This document shows positions 56,858 through 64,000 of a DNA stretch of 64,000 nt, one piece after another. The stretch is from Affinundibacterium nitidum. GTDB lineage: Bacteria > Pseudomonadota > Gammaproteobacteria > Burkholderiales > Burkholderiaceae_D. The position numbers were made by a program, and so were the translations under genes. The stretch covers positions 514,469-578,468 of the forward strand of contig NZ_JACOFZ010000002.1 of NCBI RefSeq assembly GCF_014284155.1, given 5' to 3'. The notes under the pieces are model-generated. The model had not been told where the DNA came from. It did no database searches and was given only the letters and a program-made list of their open reading frames with translations. Every line of letters starts with the position of its first letter. Position 1 is the first letter of the stretch.

Positions 56858-57985
56858 TTAAGCTTGTGGTGGCAATGGTGGAGGCATCGATGCAAACAGT
56901 GACGCGAGATCTGCTTGGTCTGCTGCCGCTGCCCAAGCAGCCATACCTTGACGCCACACCAGAGTGTCACGACGCAAGGTGCCGCCTGCGACTTGTGCCT
57001 GCAATCCAGCCATATCGAACGGCCCCGTTTGTGTACCTTGGTGCGCCACGAAGTACGCAACCGCCCCAGGTAACGGTGGTGGTACGGCTGCACCAGGTGC
57101 CGCCGCGGGTGCTGCTTGATTTTGAAACAGATTACCCATGCCTTGCGTCAGCATCGAACCAACGCCAACGCCCATCATACCGCCGGCCATGCCTTGATTT
57201 TGCGCCGCGTCACGCAGAGCTTGTGCGCCTTGGTATTGAGCGAACTGATTCATATTGCCGATCACGCGCATTGCACCTTGTTGGTCAATCGCACGTTCCA
57301 CTTCTTCTGGCAAACCGATATCTTGTACTTGTACTTCGCACAGTTCTAAACCATATTGGGTGAAGTCGGCGGCGATACGTTCGCGTATGCGGTCCCCGAC
57401 CAAAGTGACTTTACTTTCAAGGTCAATGATAGGCACGCCAATTTCTGGCATAACTTCTTTAATGCGCAGACCGATTTTGCCACGTAAGTTTTCTTCGATA
57501 TCGTCTGTGGTGAAGTCGGCTTTTGTACCAACCAATTCGATCAATACCGTTTTCGCATCTTGAATGCGTAAAGTATAGATACCGAAAGCCGTGACGCGCA
57601 CCACGCCAAACTCTGGGTCGCGCATGGTCGCTGGGCCTGCGGTGCCCCACTTCAAGTTGGTGAAACGTGTGGTGTTGAAGAAGTAGACTTCGGCTTTGAA
57701 TGGGCTATCAAAACCATATTTCCAACCTTTGATGGTACTCAAGATCGGCATGTTTTGAGTGGTCAACTCGTACATGCCCGGCTGGAACACGTCAGCGATT
57801 TGACCTTTACCAAGCTGACCTTCATTGACGACTACCGCAACTTGGCCTTCACGCACGGTGAGCTTTGCGCCCATTTTGATCTCGTTTTGATAGCGCTCAA
57901 AACGATGCACCATAATGTTCGGACTATCATCTAACCATTCGATGATATCGATAAACTCGTGCTTCAACTTATCCCAAATACCCAT
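56858..57985 (-). CDS. SPFH domain protein with C-terminal GYF_2 domain
   Basis: This 375-residue protein starts MGIWDKLKHEFIDIIEW and has the SPFH (band-7-like) domain of the so-called virion core protein group (about 40-275: VREGQVAVVVNEGQ, VFQPGMYELTTQNMPIL, VTAFGIYTLRIQDAKT, YGLELCEVQVQDIGLPEEV). A low-complexity linker rich in G, M, Q, P and A follows (GGMMGVGVGSMLTQGMGN, PPPLPG). It ends in a GYF_2 domain (YFVAHQGTQTGPFDMAGLQ, LVWRQGMAAW) and a PPPLPP tail. SPFH proteins form rings at membranes, and GYF_2 domains bind proline-rich peptides. It heads the zinc-ribbon set. Confidence 0.93.
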   Translation of the reverse strand: MGIWDKLKHEFIDIIEWLDDSPNIMVHRFERYQNEIKMGAKLTVREGQVAVVVNEGQLGKGQIADVFQPGMYELTTQNMPILSTIKGWKYGFDSPFKAEVYFFNTTRFTNLKWGTAGPATMRDPEFGVVRVTAFGIYTLRIQDAKTVLIELVGTKADFTTDDIEENLRGKIGLRIKEVMPEIGVPIIDLESKVTLVGDRIRERIAADFTQYGLELCEVQVQDIGLPEEVERAIDQQGAMRVIGNMNQFAQYQGAQALRDAAQNQGMAGGMMGVGVGSMLTQGMGNLFQNQAAPAAAPGAAVPPPLPGAVAYFVAHQGTQTGPFDMAGLQAQVAGGTLRRDTLVWRQGMAAWAAAADQADLASLFASMPPPLPPQA

Positions 57986-58136
57986 GCCATACTCCTCGAA
58001 ACTGTGAAGAAAGTCGATACGTAAGCTAAGCGAAACTCAGCTTACGCAGATTGACGTTAAGTATTGCTGAAGATTGGTATTTGTACAAGGAAAATTCAAC
58101 AAGCAAAATTCTAGAAGCGAATTCGGCGAGTCCAGA

Positions 58137-58895
58137 TCAATCGAGGAAGTCGGCGTATTCCTTGTGAGTGTAGCCTTTGAGATTGGTCCATGGCAATTGT
58201 GTTTGCGTATTCGCTGCAATCTTGACTTCAACGCTTTGATAAAAAGTACCAGCACGGTCACCGCTTTCCACGATCAATGGGATTTGCTTCTGCGTATGCC
58301 ACAACACCTTTTGGAAAATGCCATTCTTTTCACGTTCATACCAGACAGCACCTTCAACGTTCGAAGCCTTAGCACTCTGCTTCATGCTCTTTAGAAGCTG
58401 AGGGTCAATCAGGTAGTAGCTATTTTCCCAAGAACCATCAAAGTTTACATTGTTGAATTCAGATGAGGGCACGCTAACGGTCATTTTTTCTGCTTTGTCG
58501 ATAAACTCAATGCGCGCCTTGCCGTTTTCCAGCTGCACATGACGCGGTATCAAAACAGGATTGAAATGCTTATGTTCGGTGAGCTTCTCATTTTGATGGT
58601 TATGAGACACCTTCTTGATCTCAGTCGCGTGACTCGCCTTCAACATCGTCTGCGGAACGATACGCTCTAACCAAACATGACCTGAACGGCGCAACATCTT
58701 ATCTTGATAACGGGCTTCACGACTGACGCCTTCGGCCGTCAACACTTTGCTGTAATAACTGATCTGTAAATCCAGATCTGGCGCTACCGTTTGCGTTTGT
58801 GTTTGCGCGAAGCTCGCTGCTGAAGACAAACTGACCGCCAACATGATTGAACCGAGACTGGCTCGAGAAATTAACTTCACAAACTTTTGCATCAT
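58137..58895 (-). CDS. Hypothetical secreted protein next to alkaline phosphatases
   Basis: I do not recognise this 252-residue protein. It carries a signal peptide ending near AASFAQ and has 11 histidines in the mature chain (KKVSHNHQNEKLTEHKHFNPV). It reads like a beta-rich periplasmic protein: SGHVWLERIVPQ, AVWYEREKNGIFQKVLWHTQKQIPLIVESGDRAG. The terminator of the preceding phosphatase gene ends just 11 bp upstream of its ATG. It therefore has either a promoter overlapping that hairpin or reads through. It may be part of the same phosphate response. Confidence 0.6.
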   Translation of the reverse strand: MMQKFVKLISRASLGSIMLAVSLSSAASFAQTQTQTVAPDLDLQISYYSKVLTAEGVSREARYQDKMLRRSGHVWLERIVPQTMLKASHATEIKKVSHNHQNEKLTEHKHFNPVLIPRHVQLENGKARIEFIDKAEKMTVSVPSSEFNNVNFDGSWENSYYLIDPQLLKSMKQSAKASNVEGAVWYEREKNGIFQKVLWHTQKQIPLIVESGDRAGTFYQSVEVKIAANTQTQLPWTNLKGYTHKEYADFLD

Positions 58896-58905
58896 CTACT
58901 CACTA

Positions 58906-58938
58906 CAAAAAAGCCCGATGTCATCGCTGACATCGGGT
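58906..58938 (-). terminator. Terminator after the downstream alkaline phosphatase
   Basis: On the minus strand the perfect 10-bp stem CCCGATGTCA/TGACATCGGG with a 4-nt loop (58937-58914) is followed by T residues, 71 bp past the phosphatase stop codon and 11 bp before the ATG of the next gene. Confidence 0.9.
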
Positions 58939-59008
58939 CAATCGGAAATTCACATTGCATTGATCTCAACGTGGCAGCCTAGACCGCCAACATCAAGACA
59001 ATAAACAC

Positions 59009-60409
59009 TTAGAAACCAAATGCTGTTTTCAATAAACTAAATACTTTAATGTTATCGATCGTGCCTTTGAACAGTTTCGCATTCACGCCTGTAGCGAACA
59101 ACTTAACGTCGCCACCGCCGTGAGTTTCACTCGACAAACGTACGCCTGTTTCTTGCAAATAGTTGTCCGCCAATACGGTCGTGCTGCTCAAATTCGCGCG
59201 ACGATCTGGACGGTTTGGACCATTACCAAACACCAAAGTGGTGTAGGTATTGCCATCTGCATCTTTAGACTCGAGGCCAGTTTTGTAATCGCGGTTAATG
59301 TCCAAAATTGGATTACCTTTTTTGCCGTAACCATTAAATGCCAAAGTATGGTCATGATCCGCTGTTACCACGATCAAGGTGTTGGCCAATGTAGGGTCTG
59401 TCAATTTTGCTTTATCTAATGCTGCTTTGATCGCATCATCAAATGCAATGGTGTCAGCCAAAGCGCGTTTAGCGTTCGTGCCATGCAAAGCGTGGTCGAT
59501 ACGGCCGCCTTCGACCATCAAGAAGTATCCATTACTATTTTGCGATAACAAGTCCATCGCTTTGACAGTCATTTCAGCCAAACTTGGTTGTGTCGCACCT
59601 TCACCTACTGGTGGATTTGCAACGCGATCAAGTTCGTATTCGAGATGGCTCTTGCTGCTGAACAAACCGATGAATTTCTTACTGTTTGGTGCTGCTGCCA
59701 TCTCTGCTTTTGTTGCAGCAACGGTGTAACCTTTTGCTGCCAATTCGGCTAACAAGTCACGGCCATCTGCACGACCTGTTTTATTGCTGGTAGCGTTAAA
59801 AGGTGTGAAGTGGTTACGACCACCACCCATCAAGACATCGACGCCATCACCCAAGGCTGTGTTGTAACCAGCGCCACCTGGAATCGCCTGTGCAGCGATA
59901 TGGTATTGCGCATTACGGTTACAAATATGGGAGAAAGTTGCAGCAGGTGTTGCATGTGTCAATTCAGTTGTTGTGATTGAACCGACTGCTTTGCCTTTTG
60001 CCTTCGCCAACTCCAAAATCGTTGGTACTGAAGTCCCGTTGCCAGTTGCCGCACAGTTATTCACGCCGAGATTGCCGTTCGCATCTTTGCTAGGTGGCGT
60101 TGCTACAGTTTCGGGCGACATCGACAAAACTTCATTATTCATCTTAACACCAGTCATGTACGCTGCCATGGATGGTGCACTGTCTGTCGTTTGTGCGTCG
60201 TAAGAATAAGTCTTGATGCGCGCTGTGCGCTCCAATTTATCCATCGTCAAACTACCATCTTCTCCGTATTTATAGATACGAGATGCAGTGATAGTCGATG
60301 GGCCCATGCCATCGCCAAGGAAAAAGATTACGTTTTTTGCCGTACTCTGCGCAGATGCCAATTGGGCGAAGCTCAATGCCAACAATGTGGCGATAATATG
60401 TCGTTTCAT
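59009..60409 (-). CDS. Alkaline phosphatase (secreted), second of two tandem genes
   Basis: This periplasmic metal-dependent phosphomonoesterase is of the PhoA superfamily. A signal peptide (HIIATLLALSFAQLASA) is followed by the metal-site start NVIFFLGDGMGPST. The nucleophile serine is in TTDSAPSMAAYMTGVKMN. Later ligands lie in VEGGRIDHALHG, VTADHDHTLAFNG and SSETHGGGDVKLFATG. Length 466. It is closely related to the upstream copy (54 bp away), which carries a lipoprotein signal, so the two are paralogues made by tandem duplication and likely share the Pho promoter upstream of the first copy. Confidence 0.95.
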   Translation of the reverse strand: MKRHIIATLLALSFAQLASAQSTAKNVIFFLGDGMGPSTITASRIYKYGEDGSLTMDKLERTARIKTYSYDAQTTDSAPSMAAYMTGVKMNNEVLSMSPETVATPPSKDANGNLGVNNCAATGNGTSVPTILELAKAKGKAVGSITTTELTHATPAATFSHICNRNAQYHIAAQAIPGGAGYNTALGDGVDVLMGGGRNHFTPFNATSNKTGRADGRDLLAELAAKGYTVAATKAEMAAAPNSKKFIGLFSSKSHLEYELDRVANPPVGEGATQPSLAEMTVKAMDLLSQNSNGYFLMVEGGRIDHALHGTNAKRALADTIAFDDAIKAALDKAKLTDPTLANTLIVVTADHDHTLAFNGYGKKGNPILDINRDYKTGLESKDADGNTYTTLVFGNGPNRPDRRANLSSTTVLADNYLQETGVRLSSETHGGGDVKLFATGVNAKLFKGTIDNIKVFSLLKTAFGF

Positions 60410-60463
60410 TTTGTATTCCGTGTAATGAGTTGGTTCAAAGTGAGAGGTTCAAATGACTGCGGA

Positions 60464-61927
60464 TTACAAACCGACAGCAGCTTTCACTAAGGTATAGACT
60501 TTGGTGTTATCGATCGTGCCCATGAAGGTATCTGCACCTTTACCAATTGCGCCAAGGAACACATCTGTACCGCCGTGCGTTTCACTACCAGCAGCAACGC
60601 GAACTACCGCCTCTTGGTGATAAGTATTTGCACTTGTAGCTGTTTCGTCGAAACCAACCAAAATAGAACGTGGGCCTTGCGTGCGATTTTCACCATTACC
60701 GAAACCGATGATGGAATAAGGCATACCATCCATATCTTTGTCTGGAACACCAGTCACATAATTTTTCACCACGCCCAATACGCCTGGATTCGTTGCTGAT
60801 GTTTTGCCTGTGCGCTTTGCATAACCGTTCAAGACGAGAGTGTGATCATGATCAGCAGTTACTACGATCAAGGTATTCTTCAACTCAGGATCTGTTACTT
60901 TTGCTTTCGCGATAGCTGCTTTGATTGCGTTATCGAATGCCACCATATCGTGCAAGGCTTTTTTCGCTGTTGTTTCATGCAAAGCGTGATCGATACGGCC
61001 GCCTTCGACCATCAAGAAGTAACCTTTAGAATTTTTGCCGAGTACGTCCATTGCTTTGGTCGTCATTTCAGCCAAGCTTGGTTCTTTTGCTGGGTCACGG
61101 TCGAGGTCGTAGCTCATGTGGCTCGATGTGAACAAGCCGAATAAACGATCTGTCTTGGTGCCATCAATTGCCGCCAATTCAGCTTGAGTACCAGCGTATG
61201 CATAGTTCTTCGCTTTCATTTCAGCCACGAGGTCACGACCGTCAGAACGCTTGCCACCATCTTTGAATGGGATGAAGAATTGCTTACCACCACCAAGCAA
61301 AACGTCGAGGCCTGTTGTACCCAATGCGTTGTTGTAGCCAGCACCGCCTGGTACCGCTGCCGCAGCGATGTCATTTTCCAAATCGCGATGGCAGATGTGG
61401 GAATACGTTGCTGCTGGTGTCGCATGGGTCACACGCGTTGTTGTGACGACGCCTGTCGACAAGCCTTTTGCTTTAGCCGCTTCCAACAAAGTTGGTGCCG
61501 CTGTTCCGTTACTTGTGCCGCAGTTATTCACCAACTTATTGCCGTTAGCGTCTACGCCAGGATCTTTAGCGATCGTGTCTGAAGACATCGAAATCACTTC
61601 ATTATTCATTTTAACGCCGGTCATATAGGCAGACATGGATGGAGCACTATCCGTCACCTGCGCATCATTTGAAAAAGTTTTTACAAATGCTGTCTCTGGC
61701 AAGGTGTCGACTGTCAACTCTCCATCTTCGCCCACCGCATAAATACGTGCCGCTGTCATGGTGGTCATACCCATGCCATCACCAAGGAAGAAGATCACAT
61801 TTTTTGGTGCTTCAGCCACTGGGGTCACAGGTACTGGATCGGCTGCTTTATCGCTTTTACCGCAGGCAGCGAGCGCCAAACTTACGGCAGCGGTCAGAGC
61901 TGCCAACACAAGCTTATTTGATTTCAT
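60464..61927 (-). CDS. Alkaline phosphatase (lipoprotein), first of two tandem genes
   Basis: This PhoA-superfamily phosphatase is the paralogue of the gene just downstream. The start at 61927 (MKSNKLVLAALTAAVSLALAAC) has AGGA 9 nt upstream; an ATG three codons earlier sits too close to that site. The lipobox is ALAAC and the mature chain begins GKSDKAADPVPVTP. The active-site segments are FFLGDGMGM, VTDSAPSMSAYMTG, VEGGRIDHALHE, VTADHDHTLVLNG and GSETHGGTDVFL. The mature part is 487 residues with the signal. A Pho box lies 47-64 bp upstream of the ATG. Confidence 0.95.
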   Translation of the reverse strand: MKSNKLVLAALTAAVSLALAACGKSDKAADPVPVTPVAEAPKNVIFFLGDGMGMTTMTAARIYAVGEDGELTVDTLPETAFVKTFSNDAQVTDSAPSMSAYMTGVKMNNEVISMSSDTIAKDPGVDANGNKLVNNCGTSNGTAAPTLLEAAKAKGLSTGVVTTTRVTHATPAATYSHICHRDLENDIAAAAVPGGAGYNNALGTTGLDVLLGGGKQFFIPFKDGGKRSDGRDLVAEMKAKNYAYAGTQAELAAIDGTKTDRLFGLFTSSHMSYDLDRDPAKEPSLAEMTTKAMDVLGKNSKGYFLMVEGGRIDHALHETTAKKALHDMVAFDNAIKAAIAKAKVTDPELKNTLIVVTADHDHTLVLNGYAKRTGKTSATNPGVLGVVKNYVTGVPDKDMDGMPYSIIGFGNGENRTQGPRSILVGFDETATSANTYHQEAVVRVAAGSETHGGTDVFLGAIGKGADTFMGTIDNTKVYTLVKAAVGL

Positions 61928-61958
61928 TTGTTTCATTCCTAGTGGACTAAAAGCCGAG

Positions 61959-61964
61959 AATGTA
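61959..61964 (-). promoter_or_regulatory. Putative -10 box downstream of the Pho box
   Basis: On the minus strand TACATT (61964-61959) lies 9 bp after the Pho box, about where PhoB-dependent promoters have their -10 element. No separate -35 is expected because PhoB binds there. Confidence 0.5.
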
Positions 61965-61973
61965 ACAATCTGA

Positions 61974-61991
61974 TGTGACACAAATGTGACG
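61974..61991 (-). promoter_or_regulatory. Pho box (PhoB binding site) upstream of the phosphatase genes
   Basis: Read on the minus strand, CGTCACA-TTTG-TGTCACA is two direct 7-bp repeats separated by 4 bp, an 11-bp period. This fits the PhoB consensus of CTGTCAT-type half sites. It places the tandem phosphatases under phosphate-starvation control. Confidence 0.75.
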
Positions 61992-62130
61992 CTCTATTCG
62001 GGCCTCAGAAATTAGATTAATCCTTCTAATTGCTAGATACCACCATTATTTTTTGTTATTCGCGCGCGATCTTCGTCGATCTTCAGGCAAGAGAGCTGGA
62101 TGACCATACTACAAAGCAACGTCTGAAATG

Positions 62131-62149
62131 TGCGACATGGCATGTCGCA
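62131..62149. promoter_or_regulatory. Perfect 19-bp palindrome, possible operator
   Basis: TGCGACATG-G-CATGTCGCA is a perfect inverted repeat with a single central base. It lies in the 374-bp gap between the divergent phosphatase and RpiR-type genes, 204 bp from the first and 153 bp from the second start codon. No T-run follows. It could be an operator for a dimeric regulator. The rest of this gap holds no gene. Confidence 0.5.
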
Positions 62150-62253
62150 TACCAGTCACGATATTTTGTTTGCATTGCTGAAAAAACATCGATGTGTTAT
62201 GTTTGATGTTGCCAATAAATCATATCCAGAAAACATCATGGCAGGCTGCCGAA

Positions 62254-62267
62254 ATGACATAGATCAT
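62254..62267 (+). promoter_or_regulatory. FNR/CRP-like half-symmetric site upstream of the RpiR-type gene
   Basis: ATGACATAGATCAT has a TGA-N6-TCA core with the ATCA half of an FNR box (consensus TTGAT-N4-ATCAA). It is 35 bp before the start codon, so it would overlap the transcription start rather than activate. The assignment is tentative. Confidence 0.3.
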
Positions 62268-62301
62268 AGGCACTAAACTCATCTTACATTTCAATAAAAA
62301 A

Positions 62302-63201
62302 ATGAGACATACCAATAGTACGACCCGGGGGGGGTCTATTAACGAAAGGATAGGTCACGTCTATAGCTCGTTGTCTAAGTCACATAAAAAGACAGCAGAC
62401 TATGTCGTCGCCAATGCTTTTCGCGCCGCTACCATGTCCATCGACGAACTTGCCCACGCGGTAGGGATTTCGAATGCGACAGCAAATCGCTTTGCTCGCG
62501 CACTCGGTTTCGATGGTTATCCACAATTTCGAGCTGAACTCGTTCACGGTTTTGAATCAATGATGGCTCCTGCCGAAAAGATTCAATTTGCATCAGATCG
62601 TCCGGTGACATGTGCCGACATTTTTGCGCGTTGTCTCGAGGAGGACATCAGCAATTTGGAAGCTACTCGCCGGATCATGAATCCAGAGAACTGCGAACGC
62701 GCCGTACGCTTAATTCTCAATGCTGAACGCATCTTTATCATTGGTTATGGTGCTAGCTCATTTCTCGGTGGTTTGATGGGGCACTCACTCGCTCCCTATT
62801 GCAAGAGCGTGCACTACAACTTAGGTTCAGGTGGTGCTGGGCATATTGCGAGCCAGCTTTTCAACTACAGTGAAAATGACTTAGTGATTGGGATTTCATT
62901 TCCCAAATATGCAACAGACACCATCACGTTATTGAAGCAGGTGCGGGAAAATCGCGTGCCGATTATTGCGTTGACCGATGCGCCAAGTTCACCGATCGCC
63001 CAGCTCGCCAATTTGACTTTATACGGGCAAACCCAAAGCAGTAGCTCAGCGAGTTCCGATGGCGCGGCACTGTGCCTGATCGAGGCTTTGTGCAATGCAG
63101 TAAAGCACCAAACCAAGCAAGTCAAAGAGGCCCCATCTGGCATTGATGAATTTGTGATGCCTTGGTTGCACCATACCAATGGGCACGCGAATCGACGTTA
63201 A
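62302..63201 (+). CDS. MurR/RpiR-family transcriptional regulator
   Basis: This 299-residue regulator has an N-terminal RpiR helix-turn-helix (about 15-90: GHVYSSLSKSHKKTADYV, MSIDELAHAVGISNATANRF, ALGFDGYPQFRAEL) and a C-terminal SIS sugar-phosphate-binding domain (about 125-265: IFIIGYGASSFLGGLM, NDLVIGISFPKYATDT, VPIIALTDAPSSPIAQLA). It probably senses a phosphosugar. The coding region contains a run of eight G (62327-62334) at codons 9-11, just before the conserved region; this makes the start uncertain and the gene prone to slippage. Its targets are not evident. Confidence 0.9.
   Translation: MRHTNSTTRGGSINERIGHVYSSLSKSHKKTADYVVANAFRAATMSIDELAHAVGISNATANRFARALGFDGYPQFRAELVHGFESMMAPAEKIQFASDRPVTCADIFARCLEEDISNLEATRRIMNPENCERAVRLILNAERIFIIGYGASSFLGGLMGHSLAPYCKSVHYNLGSGGAGHIASQLFNYSENDLVIGISFPKYATDTITLLKQVRENRVPIIALTDAPSSPIAQLANLTLYGQTQSSSSASSDGAALCLIEALCNAVKHQTKQVKEAPSGIDEFVMPWLHHTNGHANRR
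62327..62334 (+). repeat. Homopolymeric G8 tract in the RpiR-type gene
   Basis: Eight consecutive G residues lie 25 bp inside the gene. A change of one base would shift the frame before the DNA-binding domain. Tracts of this length can slip during replication and are also prone to sequencing error. Confidence 0.8.
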
Positions 63202-63262
63202 CTTAAATCTCTCCTCGCATCGGCCTCTCCATATTCAAATGTAGAGGCCTATTTGAGAAGTC

Positions 63263-63276
63263 TTGATGTAGATCAG
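63263..63276 (+). promoter_or_regulatory. FNR-type box upstream of the YdcH-like gene
   Basis: TTGATGTAGATCAG matches the FNR/Anr consensus TTGAT-N4-ATCAA at all but one position. Its centre is about 40 bp upstream of the start expected from the -10 TATGAT at 63298-63303, the classic spacing of an FNR-activated class II promoter. Confidence 0.65.
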
Positions 63277-63297
63277 TGAGGCAATTCTCGTTTCCCT

Positions 63298-63303
63298 TAT
63301 GAT
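63298..63303 (+). promoter_or_regulatory. -10 box of the YdcH-like gene
   Basis: TATGAT lies downstream of the FNR box and about 33 bp before the start codon. Transcription would begin near 63310, giving a short leader with the ribosome binding site GAGGAG at 63325-63330. Confidence 0.55.
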
Positions 63304-63335
63304 CAAAGTCAGCACTTTTTAAACGAGGAGAACAC

Positions 63336-63581
63336 ATGCAAGTTGAACATCATCCCCTAGCAGCAGAATTTCCAGAATTCAAAGAGAAAATTCACGCGTT
63401 GAAAATGACCAATGCACACTTCTCTAAATTGTTTGAGGAATATCAGGACGCTGACAAAGCAGTTAATCGTGCGGAAAATGGCGTTGAACATTTAGCAGAT
63501 GCAGCCTTAGAAAATTTGAAGAAAATTCGCATTTCTCTGAAAGATCAACTCTTTCAAATTCTGCAAACGGCTAGCGCTTAA
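63336..63581 (+). CDS. YdcH-family protein (DUF465)
   Basis: This 81-residue all-helical protein belongs to the YdcH/DUF465 family. It begins VEHHPLAAEFPEFKEKIHALKM and has the heptad-rich middle NAHFSKLFEEYQDADKAVNRAENG and the tail LKKIRISLKDQLFQILQ. GAGGAG is 5 nt upstream of the ATG. Small coiled-coil proteins like this have no established function, but the FNR-type site upstream predicts induction when oxygen is low. The IS3 element begins 35 bp past its stop codon. Confidence 0.92.
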   Translation: MQVEHHPLAAEFPEFKEKIHALKMTNAHFSKLFEEYQDADKAVNRAENGVEHLADAALENLKKIRISLKDQLFQILQTASA

Positions 63582-63616
63582 ATTGCGAATGACCGAATTA
63601 AAAAAAGCGAACCGAG

Positions 63617-64000
63617 TGAACTGACCCCAAATAGTTGGACAGTTTGTTAGTTATGCATAAGAGGGCTGATTTCTGTATTGAACAGGACTCAGCCCTTTTA
63701 GTTTTAGTTTGATTCGCTCGTGATTATAGTAGTGAATGTATTCTTTGATACCCTGGTCAAGTTGTTCGACGCTCGTGAATTTATTGAGATAAAAAAATTC
63801 CGTCTTTAAAACAGCAAAGAAACTCTCCATTGCAGCGTTGTCTAGGCAATTACCTTTGCGCGACATACTTTGCACAAGACCCCGTGATGCTAGTGATGTT
63901 TGATATGCTTGCATGCGATACTGCCATCCTTGGTCAGAGTGCAAAATCGGTTGATCTTTTGGCGATAGCCGTTTAAAAGCCTTTTTAAGCATCGTATCAA
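63617..64000 (-). mobile_element. IS3-family insertion sequence, 3' end (cut by the window edge)
   Basis: The sequence from about 63617 (TGAACTGACCCCAAATAG) resembles the terminal inverted repeat of IS150-type IS3 elements, which often end TGTACTGACCCC. The transposase stop is 34 bp inside. The element continues beyond the right edge, so the second inverted repeat and the duplicated target site cannot be seen. Confidence 0.75.
63651..64000 (-). CDS. IS3-family transposase OrfB, C-terminal part (partial)
   Basis: This is the C-terminal end of the DDE integrase-type transposase. The second catalytic aspartate is in ILHSDQGWQYRM and the glutamate in NAAMESFFAVLKTEF, followed by YIHYYNHERIKLKLKG and LSPVQYRNQ, all typical of the IS150 branch. 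The frame is open through the right window edge, and the visible part is intact, so the element could be active. The first aspartate and OrfA lie outside the window. Confidence 0.93.
   Translation of the reverse strand, partial: DTMLKKAFKRLSPKDQPILHSDQGWQYRMQAYQTSLASRGLVQSMSRKGNCLDNAAMESFFAVLKTEFFYLNKFTSVEQLDQGIKEYIHYYNHERIKLKLKGLSPVQYRNQPSYA

Overview
The window looks like chromosomal DNA of a betaproteobacterium of the order Burkholderiales, probably family Oxalobacteraceae (Undibacterium-like is my best guess). The reasons are gene orders typical of that group: rplU-rpmA near obg and ispB, pilB-pilC-pilD-coaE-zapD-yacG, dusB-fis-purH close to the ruv genes, and tyrS divergent from an M23 peptidase and anmK. 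Base composition is near 50% GC by eye. Almost everything reads as intact housekeeping sequence. The only mobile element is the end of an IS3-family insertion sequence at the right edge.

Layout. 1-4.4 kb: obg (cut by the left edge), rpmA, rplU, a GH18 hydrolase and ispB. 5-10.5 kb: type IV pilus genes pilB, pilC and pilD, then coaE, zapD and yacG. 10.5-14.6 kb (minus strand): an amino-acid block of a TyrR-like activator, D-amino acid dehydrogenase and alanine racemase. 14.8-22.4 kb (minus strand): ruvB, ruvA, ruvC, a GIY-YIG protein, purH, fis and dusB. Two unrelated small genes and two families of palindromic repeats are interspersed among the ruv genes. 22.6-29.1 kb: TlpA-like thioredoxin, a GGDEF/EAL protein, aldo/keto reductase, lipoprotein, DsbA-like protein and anmK. 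29.2-33.2 kb: M23 peptidase, then tyrS-dtd-phosphatase. 33.3-39 kb: a TonB-dependent receptor converging on a LacI regulator plus GH92 mannosidase pair. 39.2-40.1 kb: a tandem receiver protein. 40.3-44.9 kb: a TPP-riboswitch-controlled thiCSGDE operon. 45-47.2 kb: a TPR-GGDEF protein. 47.7-51.9 kb: valS, a DUF2058 gene and a Sel1-repeat protein. 52-58 kb: small genes, including an ArsR/AHSA1 pair and a three-gene zinc-ribbon/SPFH module. 58.1-62 kb: two tandem alkaline phosphatases behind a Pho box, with a secreted companion. 62.3-64 kb: an RpiR regulator, a YdcH-like gene behind an FNR-type promoter, and the IS3 end.

How the genes work together. Several sets form evident functional units: pilus assembly; thiamine synthesis under riboswitch control; D-alanine racemisation and oxidation beside an aromatic-amino-acid-type activator; Holliday junction processing; phosphate scavenging under PhoB; and mannose-glycan uptake and trimming. 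The most unusual non-coding content is a head-to-head pair of about 170-190 bp structured repeats at 17.2-17.7 kb. Their hairpins are preserved by paired base changes. A smaller REP-like pair at 18.9-19.1 kb shows the same behaviour.
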